From positions 92,665-156,664 of the forward strand of contig JAKBPM010000001.1 in the NCBI GenBank assembly GCA_021829515.1: a DNA stretch of 64,000 nt. The letters are read 5' to 3'. Both the position numbers and the translations under genes were made by a program. Numbering within the stretch: position 1 is the first letter of the stretch; the number at the start of each line of letters is the position of its first letter. Shown here piece after piece: positions 63,983 to 64,000 of this stretch. Origin of the DNA: Nitrospirota bacterium. GTDB lineage: Bacteria > Nitrospirota_A > Leptospirillia > Leptospirillales > Leptospirillaceae. The notes beneath the pieces are model-generated. The model was not told where the DNA came from and did not search any database. It saw only the letters and a program-made list of their open reading frames with translations.

Positions 63983-64000
63983 TCTTATCGTCCTCTCCGG

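Overview
The window reads as one contiguous piece of a Gram-negative, autotrophic-looking bacterial chromosome of moderate GC. Outer-membrane and envelope genes (LolA, a retrograde-lipid MCE transporter, a PagL-type lipid A deacylase, TonB) fix the Gram-negative cell plan. RNase Y with YmdB, RNase J, a NuoF carrying extra ferredoxin domains, a plant/archaea-type P-type proton ATPase, CruF-type carotenoid hydratase and a protein-thiocarboxylate sulfur cluster together suggest a Nitrospirota acidophile such as Leptospirillum. That assignment is inference from gene content; there is no rRNA in the window to confirm it.

Left arm (1-24.2 kb, all minus strand): a complex I operon nuoABCDEF-G with its own promoter (5.6 kb), preceded by secA, a LytM-type M23 peptidase, cutA, a nucleotide-sugar epimerase, tlyA, dxs, ispA, xseB, xseA, ymdB and rny. 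Then come rarA, a 6S RNA gene directly downstream of zapA, a small coiled-coil gene, a Slt-type lytic transglycosylase and a TonB-like protein.

Middle (24.3-37.8 kb, plus strand): ksgA, rnj, ftsK, lolA, uvrA, a cation diffusion facilitator, pdxA, an outer-membrane barrel protein with a strong terminator, a thioredoxin-fold protein and a BaiN/HI0933-type flavoprotein. Next (37.7-43.1 kb, minus strand) are a YkuE-like phosphoesterase, mlaD/F/E, endonuclease IV and a Spy-like periplasmic protein. A frameshifted plus-strand gene follows at 43.2-43.6 kb.

45-53.4 kb (minus strand) is the most interesting part. A strong sigma-70 promoter drives a compact SAM-II-type riboswitch with a visible antiterminator/terminator pair in front of metK. 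Downstream are ahcY, thiS, cysK, a MoeB/ThiF E1, thrC, a MoaD/CysO-type sulfur carrier, a NIL-domain protein, a second MoeB/ThiF E1, a JAMM/M67 protease and then phoB-phoR. Both carriers have one residue after the diglycine (GG-A and GGG-L), as expected if the JAMM protease must trim them. The set looks like a protein-thiocarboxylate route to cysteine and/or homocysteine under SAM control.

Right arm (53.5-64 kb, minus strand): icd, a 1.1-kb gene-poor AT-rich stretch, tRNA-Ala(GGC), a P-type proton ATPase whose N-terminus lacks a usable start codon, hemN, hemE, a CbiX-type chelatase, cruF and pagL. The last ~120 bases are GC-rich with strong hairpins and may be the edge of a mobile element.
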